Source: RH-AL1 sp965249685 (GTDB taxonomy: Bacteria; Pseudomonadota; Alphaproteobacteria; Rhizobiales; Beijerinckiaceae). From it: 64,000 nt of DNA. The stretch is taken from NCBI GenBank assembly GCA_965249685.1, contig CBDFMN010000003.1, positions 3,312,325-3,376,324 on the forward strand, in the 5' to 3' direction. The translations under genes and the position numbers were made by a program. Every line of letters starts with the position of its first letter. Within the stretch, counting starts at the first letter, position 1. The notes beneath the pieces are model-generated. The model searched no databases, had not been told where the DNA came from, and saw only the letters and a list, made by a program, of their open reading frames with translations. Below are positions 17,019 to 25,644 of this stretch, piece after piece.

Positions 17019-18112
17019 CACGGCAGCTCCCGCGCTTCGTCGACGATCCGTTTTGGGCCCATCGGCCGCGCGATCTTCAGCGCGGCCAGGTTCATCAGGC
17101 CGTTGGGGAACACCATGACGACGAGGACGATGAGGCCGGACAGGATGAAGGGCCAGACCTCGGGTGCGGCGAAGGAAAGCCAGAATTTGAGGGCGTTGAC
17201 GAGCAGCGCGCCGACCACCGCGCCGACGAGGTTGCCGCGCCCGCCGATCGCCACCCAGACGGCGATCTCGAGCGACAGGTCGGGGGCGAGCAGGCGCGGG
17301 TTGATGATGCCCACCTGCGGCACGTAGAGCACGCCGGCGAGCGCCGCCACCAGAGCCGCCAAGCACCAGACCGCGAGCTTGAGGAGCAGCGTGTCGTAGC
17401 CCAGCGTGCGCAGCCGCACCTCGTCGTCGCGCGTCGCCAGCATCAGCGCGCCGAAGCGGCTACCGAGCAGTCTGCGGCAGCCGATCAGCACGGCGATGAG
17501 CGCGACCACGGAGGCGGCCGCCATGCCGATCACCGTTCCGCGCGCGCCGATCGGCCAGCCCAACAGAGTTGTAAAGCCGGTCATGCCGTTGTTGCCGCCG
17601 AAGCCCGTGTCGTTGCGGAACATGAGCAGCATGGCGACGTAGACGAGGGCCTGCGTGATGATGGCGAAATAGACGCCGCCCACCCGAGAGCGAAAGGACA
17701 CGTAGCCGAAGGCGCCCGCCACGAGCAGCGTGGCCAAGGCGGAGACGAGCAGCGCGTAGGGCAGGACGCCGAAGCCGGCCCAATAGAACGCGAACGCCTT
17801 CTGCCCCATGAATTGCAGGAAGTCGGGCACGGTGCCCGTCGCCTCGAAGGAATATTTCAGGAGGTGCATGGCGACCGCATAGCCGCCGATGCCGAAGAAC
17901 AGGCCCTGGCCGAGCGAGAGGATGCCGAGGTAGCCCCAGATGAGGTCGAGCGACACGGCGAGCAATGCGAAGGCGGCGAGCTGGCCGACCGCGTTGGCGA
18001 GATAGGGGGAGCCGAAGCCGGGCACCGAGGCGGACACGACGAGCAGGCCCGCCACGATCGCCAGCAGGGCGAGCAGCGCGAGGAGCGGCCTGTCCGAGGT
18101 CCAGGGCCTCAC
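17018..18112 (-). CDS. urea/amide ABC transporter permease, UrtC/LivM type
   Basis: A 364-residue inner-membrane permease with about ten hydrophobic segments. The LivM/UrtC signatures are LGILSLGQGLFFGIGGYA near residues 63-80, a long loop (about 85-115) and GVYFAIITQALVYVAML. The FGGNNGMTGF segment after this is highly typical of UrtC. It follows the UrtB-like permease by 13 bases, and the two would form the heterodimeric channel. The C-terminal cytoplasmic tail is short and basic. Confidence 0.88.
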   Translation of the reverse strand: MRPWTSDRPLLALLALLAIVAGLLVVSASVPGFGSPYLANAVGQLAAFALLAVSLDLIWGYLGILSLGQGLFFGIGGYAVAMHLLKYSFEATGTVPDFLQFMGQKAFAFYWAGFGVLPYALLVSALATLLVAGAFGYVSFRSRVGGVYFAIITQALVYVAMLLMFRNDTGFGGNNGMTGFTTLLGWPIGARGTVIGMAAASVVALIAVLIGCRRLLGSRFGALMLATRDDEVRLRTLGYDTLLLKLAVWCLAALVAALAGVLYVPQVGIINPRLLAPDLSLEIAVWVAIGGRGNLVGAVVGALLVNALKFWLSFAAPEVWPFILSGLIVLVVMVFPNGLMNLAALKIARPMGPKRIVDEARELP

Positions 18113-18125
18113 GAGGCCAGCCCCC

Positions 18126-19760
18126 TCACTTGCGCCGACCCTTGACGACGAAGAGGCCCTCCGGCCGCCACTGCAGGAAGGCGATGATCATCAGCAGCAC
18201 GATGACCTTGGCCGCCACCGCGCCGCCGAGCGGCTCGATCAGCACGTTGACCTGGCCGATGCCGAGCGCCGCGACGACCGGCCCGAGGATCGTGCCGACG
18301 CCGCCCAGCACCACGACCATGAAGCTGTCGATGATGAAGCCCTGGCCCATCAGTGGGTTGACGCTGTAGATCGGCGCCAGCGCGAGGCCGGCGAGCCCCG
18401 CGAGACCCGATCCGAGGCCGAAGGCCAGCATGTCCACCCGGCGCACGGGGATGCCGATGCAGCCGGCCATCGTGCGGTTCTGGGTCACCGCGCGGATGGC
18501 GAGGCCCAGCGGCGTCAGGCGGATCACGGCGTAGGTCAGCGCGAGCGTCACGAGGGCGAAGGCGATGGCGAAGAGCCGGTTCCAGGTGATGATGAACTCG
18601 CCGATCACAGGCACGCCGCCGGTCACGTAGGGGGGCATGACGAACTGCAGGTTCTGGGTGCCGAACACGACCCGCACGAGGTTGACGAGGAACAGGCTGA
18701 CCGCCCAGGTGGCGAGGAGGCTCATCAGCGGGCGCTTGTAGAGGTGGCGTAGCAGCGTGACCTCGAGCGCGATGCCGATCGCGGCGGTGACGAGGAACGC
18801 CACGGGGATCGCCAGCAGCAGGTAGTAATCCAGGAGCGCGGGCGCGACGCGCCGCAGGCCCTCCTGCACGAGCCACGTCGTGTAGGCGCCGATCATGATC
18901 AACTCGCCCTGCGCCAGGTTGATCACGCCCATCAGGCCGAAGATCACGGCGAGGCCGATCGCCGCCATGAACAGGATGCTGGCGAAGCTCAGGCCGTTGT
19001 AAAGGGTGGCGAGGACGCTGCCGATGGCGAGACCGCGGTTGATCTTGACGAGGGCGGAATCGACGGCCTCCTTGAAGGCCGGGTTGCCGGCATAGGCGGG
19101 ATCGCTCCGCAACGCATCCACGCTCGTCAGGGCCCGGCCGTTCGGGTCGCCGGCGATCTGCGCGAGGGCGGCGATGCGCTTGTTCGGGTCTTTGGCGTTG
19201 AGCGCCGCGCCGACGCCCACGGCGAGGATCTGCTTCTTGAGGCCGAGGTCGCGTTCTCGCGCGGCGGCGGCCTCGAGCAGGCCGTCCGGCAGGCTCGTGG
19301 CATGCCGTTCCAACGTGCGAAGCGCCCCTGCGCGGCGGCCGAGGTCCGGCGACGTGCGCAGCGCGAGCGCGGCCTCCGCCGTTTCCAGCAGCGCGCGATT
19401 GCGCAGGTTGAGGGTGGCGGAGCGGTTCTCCGCCGCGGCCGCGCGCGGGGCCCGTGTGAGCGCGTCGAGCGAGGCCCCGCCGCTGCCGGGGATGACCGCG
19501 CCAGCGGTGTCGCAGGCGAGTCTGCGGTCGAGCGCCGCGCGCGCGAGCGGCGCGGCCCAGCCGCGCTCGTCGTCGGAGGCGCCGGCCGCGACCGCCAGCA
19601 GCGCCTGCGCCGCCGCTCCTACCGCCGCGCCGTCGCCGCAGAGGCCCGAGACGAGCGCCGGCCGGGCCGCATCCTCCGCGGCCAGCGGCGAAGCCGCCAT
19701 CGCGAGCGACAGCGCGGCGATCGCCGTGCGGCAGAGGTGTCCTACGCTGAGGCGCGGCAT
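18126..19760 (-). CDS. urea/amide ABC transporter permease, UrtB type with periplasmic domain
   Basis: A 544-residue permease. The first 25 residues form a signal peptide ending near PLAAE. A soluble periplasmic region of about 200 residues, rich in alanine and arginine, follows; this extra domain is typical of UrtB and absent from LivH. From about residue 255 there are eight or so membrane segments with the LivH/UrtB motif MGVINLAQGELIMIGAY, then RAVTQNRTMAGCIGIP and VLGGVGTILGPVVAALGIG. I chose the ATG at 19760; the longer frame to 20159 overlaps the binding-protein gene. It follows that gene by 20 bases. The extra domain's role in urea transporters is not established. Confidence 0.88.
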   Translation of the reverse strand: MPRLSVGHLCRTAIAALSLAMAASPLAAEDAARPALVSGLCGDGAAVGAAAQALLAVAAGASDDERGWAAPLARAALDRRLACDTAGAVIPGSGGASLDALTRAPRAAAAENRSATLNLRNRALLETAEAALALRTSPDLGRRAGALRTLERHATSLPDGLLEAAAARERDLGLKKQILAVGVGAALNAKDPNKRIAALAQIAGDPNGRALTSVDALRSDPAYAGNPAFKEAVDSALVKINRGLAIGSVLATLYNGLSFASILFMAAIGLAVIFGLMGVINLAQGELIMIGAYTTWLVQEGLRRVAPALLDYYLLLAIPVAFLVTAAIGIALEVTLLRHLYKRPLMSLLATWAVSLFLVNLVRVVFGTQNLQFVMPPYVTGGVPVIGEFIITWNRLFAIAFALVTLALTYAVIRLTPLGLAIRAVTQNRTMAGCIGIPVRRVDMLAFGLGSGLAGLAGLALAPIYSVNPLMGQGFIIDSFMVVVLGGVGTILGPVVAALGIGQVNVLIEPLGGAVAAKVIVLLMIIAFLQWRPEGLFVVKGRRK

Positions 19761-19780
19761 GGCGAGCGTGGATGCAAAGT

Positions 19781-21034
19781 CTAGCCGTAAGGGCTGAAAG
19801 GGACCGGCTTGGGCGTATCCTTCGATTGCCACAGCACGTCGAAGCCCTGCTGCTCGTTGACCGAGCCGATGAACACGCCGCGCGCGACGTAATTGTTGTC
19901 GGCTGTCATCGTCAGCTTGTACCCCGACGGACCGTCGAGGCTGAGGCCGGGAAAGGCCTTGCGCACCTCCGGCACGTCGAAGGAGCCGGCCTTCTGCGCC
20001 GCCATGGCCCAGAGGCGCACGGAATCGTAGGCCGAGACCATCGGGTCGATGACGACGTCGCCCTTGAACGGCACCTTGTTCTTGGCGACGTAGTCCGCCC
20101 ATTGCTTCAGGAACACCGTGTTGGCCGGCGCCTTGACGTTTTGCAGGTAGGCCCAGCAATTGAGGTGACCGACGAGCGGCTCGGTGTTGAGCCCTTCGAG
20201 GTCGGACTCAACCATGTCGAGCCCGAGCACCGGCACATCGGTCGCCTTGATCCCCTGGTTGGCGAACTCGCGCAGGAAGTCGGGAATGGACGAGCCGACG
20301 ACCGTCAGCACGACGATCGGCTTGCCGCCACCTTTATCGGCGAAGGCACGGACCTGGTTGACCAGCGTCTGGAAGTTGGAGAAGCCGAGCGGCACGTATT
20401 CCTCGCGCCAAGCCGTCTCGGGAATGCCCTTGGACTTCCAATAGCCCTTCAGCTGCTTGTTGATGGTGCGGGGCCAAACGTAGTCCGAGCCGATCATGAA
20501 GAAGCGTTTGGCGCTTACGCCTTCCTCGCCCATCAGGTAGTCGACGGCGGGCAGCACGGAGGACGCGGGCGGGGAGTTCATGTAGACGACGTTCTTGGAA
20601 TTCTCGTCGCCCTCGAAGTGCAGCGGGTAGTAGAGGAGGCCGTTGGCCTGCTCGACCACGGGCAGCACCGTCTTGCGCGAGACGGAGGTCCAGCAGCCAA
20701 ACAGCGCCGCCACCTTCTCCTGCTCGAGCATCTGCTTGGCCGTCTGCGCGTAGAGCGGCCAGTCGGAGGCGGGGTCGGAGGTCGCGACCTCGATCGTGCG
20801 GCCGTTGACGCCGCCCTTGGCGTTGATCTCGTCCACCGCCATCTTGACCACGTAGTTGAGGCGCCCCTCGTTGTTGGCCATGGTGCCGGACGAGGAGAAC
20901 AGGCACCCGAGCTTCACCGTACCGGTCGCGGCGCGCGCCGAGCGCAGGATGGCGGGCATGCCGATAGGGGCAAGCGTACCGGCTGTGGCCAGGCCGCCGG
21001 CCTGAAGGAACGAACGCCGTGAAAACGTGCTCAT
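19781..21034 (-). CDS. urea/amide ABC transporter substrate-binding protein, UrtA/FmdD type
   Basis: A 417-residue periplasmic binding protein and first gene of the amide operon. The N-terminus has a Tat-type signal (SRRSFLQAGG) with a cleavage site near residue 35. The mature part has UrtA/AmiC-like landmarks: LFSSSGTMA, YYPLHFEGDE, GSDYVWPRTINK and YDSVRLWAMAA. UrtA binds urea and FmdD binds short amides, and the sequence alone does not separate them. The downstream amidase argues for an amide such as formamide or acetamide, while no urease genes are in the window. Two palindromes lie in the 140 bases upstream (21112-21170). Confidence 0.87.
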   Translation of the reverse strand: MSTFSRRSFLQAGGLATAGTLAPIGMPAILRSARAATGTVKLGCLFSSSGTMANNEGRLNYVVKMAVDEINAKGGVNGRTIEVATSDPASDWPLYAQTAKQMLEQEKVAALFGCWTSVSRKTVLPVVEQANGLLYYPLHFEGDENSKNVVYMNSPPASSVLPAVDYLMGEEGVSAKRFFMIGSDYVWPRTINKQLKGYWKSKGIPETAWREEYVPLGFSNFQTLVNQVRAFADKGGGKPIVVLTVVGSSIPDFLREFANQGIKATDVPVLGLDMVESDLEGLNTEPLVGHLNCWAYLQNVKAPANTVFLKQWADYVAKNKVPFKGDVVIDPMVSAYDSVRLWAMAAQKAGSFDVPEVRKAFPGLSLDGPSGYKLTMTADNNYVARGVFIGSVNEQQGFDVLWQSKDTPKPVPFSPYG

Positions 21035-21111
21035 GGGGCTGCAATCCCGTTGGATGATGGTCCTCATCTCTCGCCGCCTGGGCAGGAGGCGCAACGGCAA
21101 AAAGTAGCCAT

Positions 21112-21131
21112 TGCTGCCGAAAGAGGCAGCA
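21112..21131. promoter_or_regulatory. 7-bp inverted repeat upstream of the amide operon
   Basis: TGCTGCC (21112-21118) and GGCAGCA (21125-21131) are perfect reverse complements with a six-base spacer, about 80 bases before the start of the UrtA-like gene. Without a T-tract this is more likely a regulator site or 5' leader hairpin than a terminator. Confidence 0.45.
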
Positions 21132-21154
21132 CCTGCCCTAGAAATGGCAGTTCC

Positions 21155-21170
21155 ATGTCACGTTTGACAT
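21155..21170. promoter_or_regulatory. palindrome ATGTCA-N4-TGACAT, candidate operator
   Basis: ATGTCACGTTTGACAT is a perfect palindrome with six-base arms and a four-base spacer. The geometry equals that of FNR/DNR-type sites (five-base arms, N4), but the half-site TGTCA is not the canonical one. It lies about 120 bases upstream of the leftward amide operon and 78 bases upstream of the rightward IS3-like fragment. Confidence 0.45.
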
Positions 21171-21247
21171 TATCGGCCGGCGCGGCCGCTGGCCTGCTCC
21201 ATGCAGGATCGGTGGCTGGTTCGTCGAACCGTCGGGAGGCGAGGTCC

Positions 21248-21586
21248 ATGCGCCAGTCGCAGCACACCGAACTAGAGATCCACGACTATCTCGGCCGAGC
21301 CCATGCCGGTCTTCCCATCGCCGACATCTGCGCCATGGCGCGGATCACGCCGCGCACGTTCTATCGCTGGCGCACGCGCTACGGCGGGGTGACGCGGCAG
21401 TCGCAGAGCGCCGTCAAGGACCTTCAGCTCGAAAACAGCCGCCTTCGCGCGCTGGTGGCGAGCCTGACGGCGCGGGTTACCGCGGGCGCGGCGCGGACTT
21501 GCGCTCCCCATCCGCTGCTGCGCCACGACCAGGGTGACAATGGTGCCTCGCTCGGCCGCTTCGCCTTCGTGCGCGGGCCGCGCTGA
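21248..21586 (+). pseudogene. IS3-family OrfA-like helix-turn-helix fragment
   Basis: The 112-residue reading frame begins with about 75 residues resembling OrfA of IS3/IS407-type elements. It has a helix-turn-helix (GLPIADICAMARITPRTFYRW), the RTRYGGV segment and a leucine zipper-like DLQLENSRLRALVASL. The expected OrfA C-terminus is missing, and the frame runs on into arginine-rich, unrelated sequence. There is no OrfB integrase, no recognisable terminal repeat and no target duplication nearby. It is most simply a decayed transposase remnant. A domesticated small DNA-binding protein remains possible because the helix-turn-helix is intact. The true end is unclear. Confidence 0.5.
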
Positions 21587-21657
21587 TCGTCGGGTGGTCG
21601 GCGCGCCGCGCGGGACCTATCTCACCGTGCGGCGCGCGACGCGCCGCGAGGCTAGCC

Positions 21658-22584
21658 GTGACGAACCATCGAAATCCCAGCCGCCGTTCGATCCTTGTTG
21701 CCGGAGCCGCCTGGGCAGCCAGCGCTCCGCTCGCCCAAGCGGCGACGGAGGCCGCCGTGCTGCGACGGCCTATCCCGCACGGGTCCGAGACCCTGCCGGT
21801 CATCGGCATCGGCACGTCGCAGGTGTTCGACGTCGGCGGCGACGAGGCCAAGCGGCGCGGTCTGGCCGGCGTGGTGGCCACTCTCGTCGACGGCGGCGGC
21901 TCGGTCATCGATACGGCTAGCTCCTACGACACCTCCGAGGAAGTGGTCGGCGCGATAGCCACCGGCACGCCGCTGCGTCCCCGAATCTTCATCGCCACCA
22001 AGCTGGAGGAGCGCGGCGGCCGGGCGGCGGAGGCGGAGTTCAAGACCTCGCTGCGGCGTCTTCGGGTGAAGAGCGTCGACCTGCTGCAGATGCACAACGT
22101 CACGGCGGGAGACCCCAGTCTCGCCTTCTTCCGCCACCTCAAGGCGCAAGGGCTGACCCGTTACGTCGGCGCCACCACGACCGATAGCGGCGACTACGGC
22201 GCGATGGAGGCGCTGATCCGCAAGGACAGGCCCGATTTCATCGAGATCGACTGCTCCATCGCCAACCGCGGCGCGGAGGCGCGCCTCATTCCCGCAGCCG
22301 CAGAGGTGGGTGCGGCCGTGCTCATCGCGCTGCCGTTCGGGCGCTCCTCGCTGTTTCGCAAGGTGAAGGGCCATCCGTTGCCCGGCGTCGCGAAGGAGGT
22401 CGGCGCGGCGACCTGGGGCCAGGTCTTCCTTAAATACCTGCTCGGCAATCGCGCGATCACCGCCGTCATCCCCGGCACCGCAAACGCCGAGCACATGGCG
22501 GACAATCTCGCCGCCGGCCGCGGCGCAATTCCGGACGCCAAGCAGCGTCGGGCGCTCGTGACCTACTTCGAGGGACTGAGCTAG
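21658..22584 (+). CDS. exported aldo/keto reductase (Tat signal)
   Basis: A 308-residue aldo/keto reductase-family protein with an N-terminal Tat-type signal (SRRSILVAGAAWAASA, cleavage near residue 29). The (beta/alpha)8 domain keeps the catalytic tetrad: Asp in VIDTASSYD, Tyr in the same segment, Lys in IATKLEE and His in LLQMHNV. The family reduces carbonyls with NADPH and is normally cytosolic, so export is odd. The Tat route would allow folding around a bound cofactor before transport. It converges with the MFS gene, the ends overlapping by four bases. The start ATG 21658 is fixed by the signal peptide. The substrate is unknown. Confidence 0.82.
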   Translation: MTNHRNPSRRSILVAGAAWAASAPLAQAATEAAVLRRPIPHGSETLPVIGIGTSQVFDVGGDEAKRRGLAGVVATLVDGGGSVIDTASSYDTSEEVVGAIATGTPLRPRIFIATKLEERGGRAAEAEFKTSLRRLRVKSVDLLQMHNVTAGDPSLAFFRHLKAQGLTRYVGATTTDSGDYGAMEALIRKDRPDFIEIDCSIANRGAEARLIPAAAEVGAAVLIALPFGRSSLFRKVKGHPLPGVAKEVGAATWGQVFLKYLLGNRAITAVIPGTANAEHMADNLAAGRGAIPDAKQRRALVTYFEGLS

Positions 22585-23951
22585 GCCGCCTGCCGGTTGA
22601 ACGGAGGGGCCGGGGCAAGCAGGGCCGCGGCGGCCGCCAGGCGCTTCTGCTGCCGCCCGAGCCAGAGACTGTCCAGCAGCCAGATCATCGACAGCGGGAT
22701 AGCGACGAGCGCGACCTGCGCGCTGCCGATGTTGTGGCCGTGGAACAGATCCGTCGACCAGGCGCCGAGCTGGTCGCCGAACCGATAGACCACCGTGTCG
22801 ATGAAGCCCTTCGCCTTGTAGCGGTCCTCACGTGGGACGACCGTGAAGAGGATCTCGCGGGTCGGCCGCGCGATGGCGAAATTGCCGGCCCGCCGAATGA
22901 CCTGGAAGACGACGATCACCGCCACCGTCGGGAACAGCCACAGCAGGCTGAAGCCAACGACGCTAACGGCGGGCAGGAGCGCGAGGGTCAGCGTGATCCC
23001 GCAGGTCCGCAGGATGCGCCCGGTGAGGAACAGCTGGACGGCGAGGGTCAGCACGTTCACCAGCAGATCGACGGTGGCGAAGAACTCGGTGCGGGCCGCC
23101 TTGTCCGGGAAGGCGAGGCTCGCGGCGCCCGCCTGCTCGAAGTAGAGGAAGGTGGAGGTGAGCGCGAAGAGCAGCAGGAACAGGGCGGTGTTGAACAGGT
23201 AGGGCGAGGCGAAGGTCTTGCTGAAGCCGGCGAGGACCGAGCCGCCGACGCGTTCGTCGGCGATCATCTCCTCCTCGACGCGCATGGTCTTGGCGTGGGC
23301 CGAGAGCCGTTTGACGCCGAGCACCGCAACCTCCAGCAGGGCCGCGGCGCAAAGGAGCAGCGCGGTCTGGGGCACGTGCCGGGCCAGCCCGACCACAACG
23401 GCCGAGCCGACCACCGCGCCGAGTGTCGATCCCGCGGCGATGAAGCCAAACAGCCGCTTGCCCTGCTCGGCGTCGAACACATCGACGATCATCGCCCAGA
23501 AGACGGAGACCACGAACAGGTTGAAGACGGAGATCCAGATGAAGAAGGCGCGGCCGACCCAGATCGCCTGCGCCTTGTCGGCGAACCAGAGGGCGAGCAC
23601 GAACAGGAGGATGTTCGCGGCGAAGAACCGGTACGTCACCGTTATGAATTTGACGCGCGGGAGCGCGCGGACGAGCGCGCCGAAGGGCACGTTGAGGACG
23701 ACCATCGCGACGAGCGTGCCGGTGAACAGCCAGGGCAGGTTCGCGACGCCGGCTGCCACCCCCATCTCGTCGCGGATCGGCCGCATGATGTAATAGGACA
23801 TCAGGACGGAGAAAATGTAGAGCCACGACCACGTCAGCGCCTGCAACTCGTTCGGCTCCGCCGCGATGGCGCGGTGGGCGAGCCGCGTCAGGACGGTGGG
23901 GCGTTCCGCATCGCTGCCGCTCAAGGCTTTAGGCCGAGCTTCGCCTTCCAT
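22581..23951 (-). CDS. MFS/NTT-like transporter (ATP/ADP translocase-related)
   Basis: A 456-residue membrane protein with about 12 hydrophobic segments. The motifs YYIMRPIRDEMG near residue 55, ARPTREILFTVV and DRYKAKGFIDTVVYRFGDQLG are shared with a family of bacterial transporters related to the nucleotide (TLC/NTT) translocases of obligate intracellular bacteria and plastids. True NTT proteins exchange ATP and ADP, but free-living bacteria carry these distant members with unknown substrates, so I do not assign nucleotide transport. Its start overlaps the end of the preceding gene by 31 bases. No later Met is available before the first membrane segment. Confidence 0.7.
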   Translation of the reverse strand: MEGEARPKALSGSDAERPTVLTRLAHRAIAAEPNELQALTWSWLYIFSVLMSYYIMRPIRDEMGVAAGVANLPWLFTGTLVAMVVLNVPFGALVRALPRVKFITVTYRFFAANILLFVLALWFADKAQAIWVGRAFFIWISVFNLFVVSVFWAMIVDVFDAEQGKRLFGFIAAGSTLGAVVGSAVVVGLARHVPQTALLLCAAALLEVAVLGVKRLSAHAKTMRVEEEMIADERVGGSVLAGFSKTFASPYLFNTALFLLLFALTSTFLYFEQAGAASLAFPDKAARTEFFATVDLLVNVLTLAVQLFLTGRILRTCGITLTLALLPAVSVVGFSLLWLFPTVAVIVVFQVIRRAGNFAIARPTREILFTVVPREDRYKAKGFIDTVVYRFGDQLGAWSTDLFHGHNIGSAQVALVAIPLSMIWLLDSLWLGRQQKRLAAAAALLAPAPPFNRQAA

Positions 23952-24637
23952 TCGGCGACGGTGAAGGCGCCGACGCCGAGCGGCAGGCCCGGCCCGAACT
24001 CGCCCGCGCGCTTCAGGGGCACGACGACCGGCGCGAAGCCGGCCTGAAGGACGAGGTCGGCACCGACCTCCAGGGCCTGCGGGTCGTCGCTGGCGAGCGG
24101 AATGCCGATCGGATCCGGCTTGTTTCCATCCGCCGCCATGTCCTTGTAGCTGATCGCGTTGAAGCCTCGCACGAGGTGCGTGCCCGGCAGCAGCATCGCC
24201 GAATACGCGCCGATCCCCTGCGCCTTGACGGCCTCAACGATCGCGCCGTCGCGCGGGGCGACGGCGTTCGACGCGTCGAGCACGACCTTGCCCTTCAGCG
24301 CCTCTACGTTCGCCGCGGCGACCTCGGGAAACGCCTTGTAGGGCACGGCGATGAGCACGACGTCGGCGAAGGCGACCGCCTCGGCCGGTGTTCCCGTCTT
24401 GGCGCTCGGGCCGGCCTGCGCGGCCAGGCCTTTCAGCTCGTCCGGATGGCGCGAGGCAAAGAGCACTTCGTTGCCCGCCTTGGCCCACAGGGTGCCGAGC
24501 GTGCCGCCGACCTGCCCGGCGCCGATGATGCCGATCTTGTAGTGCTTGCCCGCCGCCTGGGCGGGAGCCGCGCTCCCCAGGGTGAGCAGGACACAGAAGG
24601 CGAAGGCCGCGCGGGCAGTGCGCCGAAGGGTTTGCAT
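23921..24637 (-). CDS. exported NAD(P)-binding protein, F420-dependent NADP reductase-like
   Basis: A 238-residue protein with a clear signal peptide (cleavage after PAQAA, near residue 29). A Rossmann domain follows, starting IGIIGAGQVGGTLGTLWAKAG and continuing with the SRHPDEL segment after strand two, as in F420H2:NADP oxidoreductases. A conserved AFxx...LPGTHLVRGFNAI region is also present. Members of this family are normally cytosolic, so a secreted version is unusual; the substrate and cofactor are unknown. I chose the ATG at 24637 because it starts the signal peptide; the longer frame to 24715 adds an arginine-rich stretch. Downstream it overlaps the transporter gene by 31 bases. Confidence 0.75.
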   Translation of the reverse strand: MQTLRRTARAAFAFCVLLTLGSAAPAQAAGKHYKIGIIGAGQVGGTLGTLWAKAGNEVLFASRHPDELKGLAAQAGPSAKTGTPAEAVAFADVVLIAVPYKAFPEVAAANVEALKGKVVLDASNAVAPRDGAIVEAVKAQGIGAYSAMLLPGTHLVRGFNAISYKDMAADGNKPDPIGIPLASDDPQALEVGADLVLQAGFAPVVVPLKRAGEFGPGLPLGVGAFTVAEWKAKLGLKP

Positions 24638-24960
24638 CGTTTGTCTTCTCCGCCTGGGCATTTTCCGTCGTAGTCGCCGCACAACGCCGCTGCAAGGCGG
24701 AAGGCTTGCCTTCACGCGAGTTTGAGCGCCGGGCTTGCTCGCCCGCGACCGGCTGCTCGGCGAACTGATCGGGTGCCGGCGCGCGGAAAAGAGTGCGTCG
24801 GCCTCCCTCCTCGGCCTGCAGGCGGCCTGCGTCCAACCGGATCCCGCCTCGCGCCCCGCGGTGGCGGAGGCCGTCCGGGTTCTCCGCGGCCTGCCTCGAC
24901 CTCCACGCCATCCGTCGAACGGACGCTCGGCGGCGCGCAGCCTGCGACGAGATCCGAGCT
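24638..24960. other. intergenic region without a recognised gene
   Basis: About 320 bases between the divergent F420-reductase-like gene and the carboxymuconolactone-decarboxylase-like gene. The open frames here are arginine- and proline-rich GC shadows with no ribosome site or family. I see no clear promoter, repeat or RNA structure. Confidence 0.5.
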
Positions 24961-24987
24961 ATGAAACGGCGTTCCACGGAGTTCCCG

Positions 24988-25608
24988 ATGCGCCGACACA
25001 TCCTCCCCACGCTTGCCTGCCTCCTCGTGTCCGCCGCGGCGGCCCAGGCGCAGGAACGGCTGCCGACCGTCCCGCCGGCGCAATACGACGACGCGCAGAA
25101 GCAGGCGGCCGCCGATTTCCTCGCGGCGCGCAAGACGCCCGTCTTCGGTCCCTTCGAGCCGTTGATGCACTCGCCGCAGGCCATGAGCGCAGCCCGCGAA
25201 ATGGGAGACTACCTCCGCTATAAATCGGCCATCGGCACCACGCTGAGCGAACTTGTCATCCTCGTGACGGCTCGGCACTGGTCGCAGGACTACGAATGGT
25301 CGCTGCACGCGCCCATCGCGCTGAAGCAAGGCGTCAAGCCGGCGGTCGTCGAGTCCATCGCCGAGGGCCGGTACCCCACCGGCATGAGCGAGGACGAGGA
25401 GACCTGCTACGCGTTCGCGACGGAGCTCCTGACCAACAAGAGGGTGTCGGACGCGACCTATACGCGGGCGCAAAAGAAGTTCGGCGACAAAGGAATCGTC
25501 GATCTTGGGGCGATCAGCGGCTATTACGCCCTGCTCGCCATGCAGCTCAACGTGGCCCGCTACCCCGCTCTGGCCGACGGCCCGAAGCTGCGGCATTTCC
25601 CCGACTGA
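24988..25608 (+). CDS. exported carboxymuconolactone decarboxylase-family protein
   Basis: A 206-residue protein with a signal peptide (RRHILPTLACLLVSAAAAQA). A mature domain of the carboxymuconolactone decarboxylase/AhpD fold follows: LSELVILVTARHWSQDYEWSLH, then HAPIALKQGV. It lacks the CxxC of AhpD, so peroxidase activity of that type is not expected; the layout is closer to gamma-carboxymuconolactone decarboxylases. A C-terminal YYALLAMQLN segment is as in the family. The ATG at 24961 would add nine residues; I prefer 24988 because the signal peptide begins there. It converges with the TonB receptor gene. Export is unusual for the family. Confidence 0.75.
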   Translation: MRRHILPTLACLLVSAAAAQAQERLPTVPPAQYDDAQKQAAADFLAARKTPVFGPFEPLMHSPQAMSAAREMGDYLRYKSAIGTTLSELVILVTARHWSQDYEWSLHAPIALKQGVKPAVVESIAEGRYPTGMSEDEETCYAFATELLTNKRVSDATYTRAQKKFGDKGIVDLGAISGYYALLAMQLNVARYPALADGPKLRHFPD

Positions 25609-25644
25609 GAGGCACCGAGCGAGAGCATGCATCGGCCTGCGGGA

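Noticed and set aside
21097..21110. A sigma-54-like element on the minus strand before the amide operon (TGGCTA...TTGC)
   Set aside because: The GG and GC are only nine bases apart; sigma-54 needs ten. The -24 half is also imperfect.
24722..24964. Short frames upstream of the carboxymuconolactone-decarboxylase-like gene
   Set aside because: They are proline/arginine-rich, lack ribosome sites and match no family; typical GC-rich shadows.
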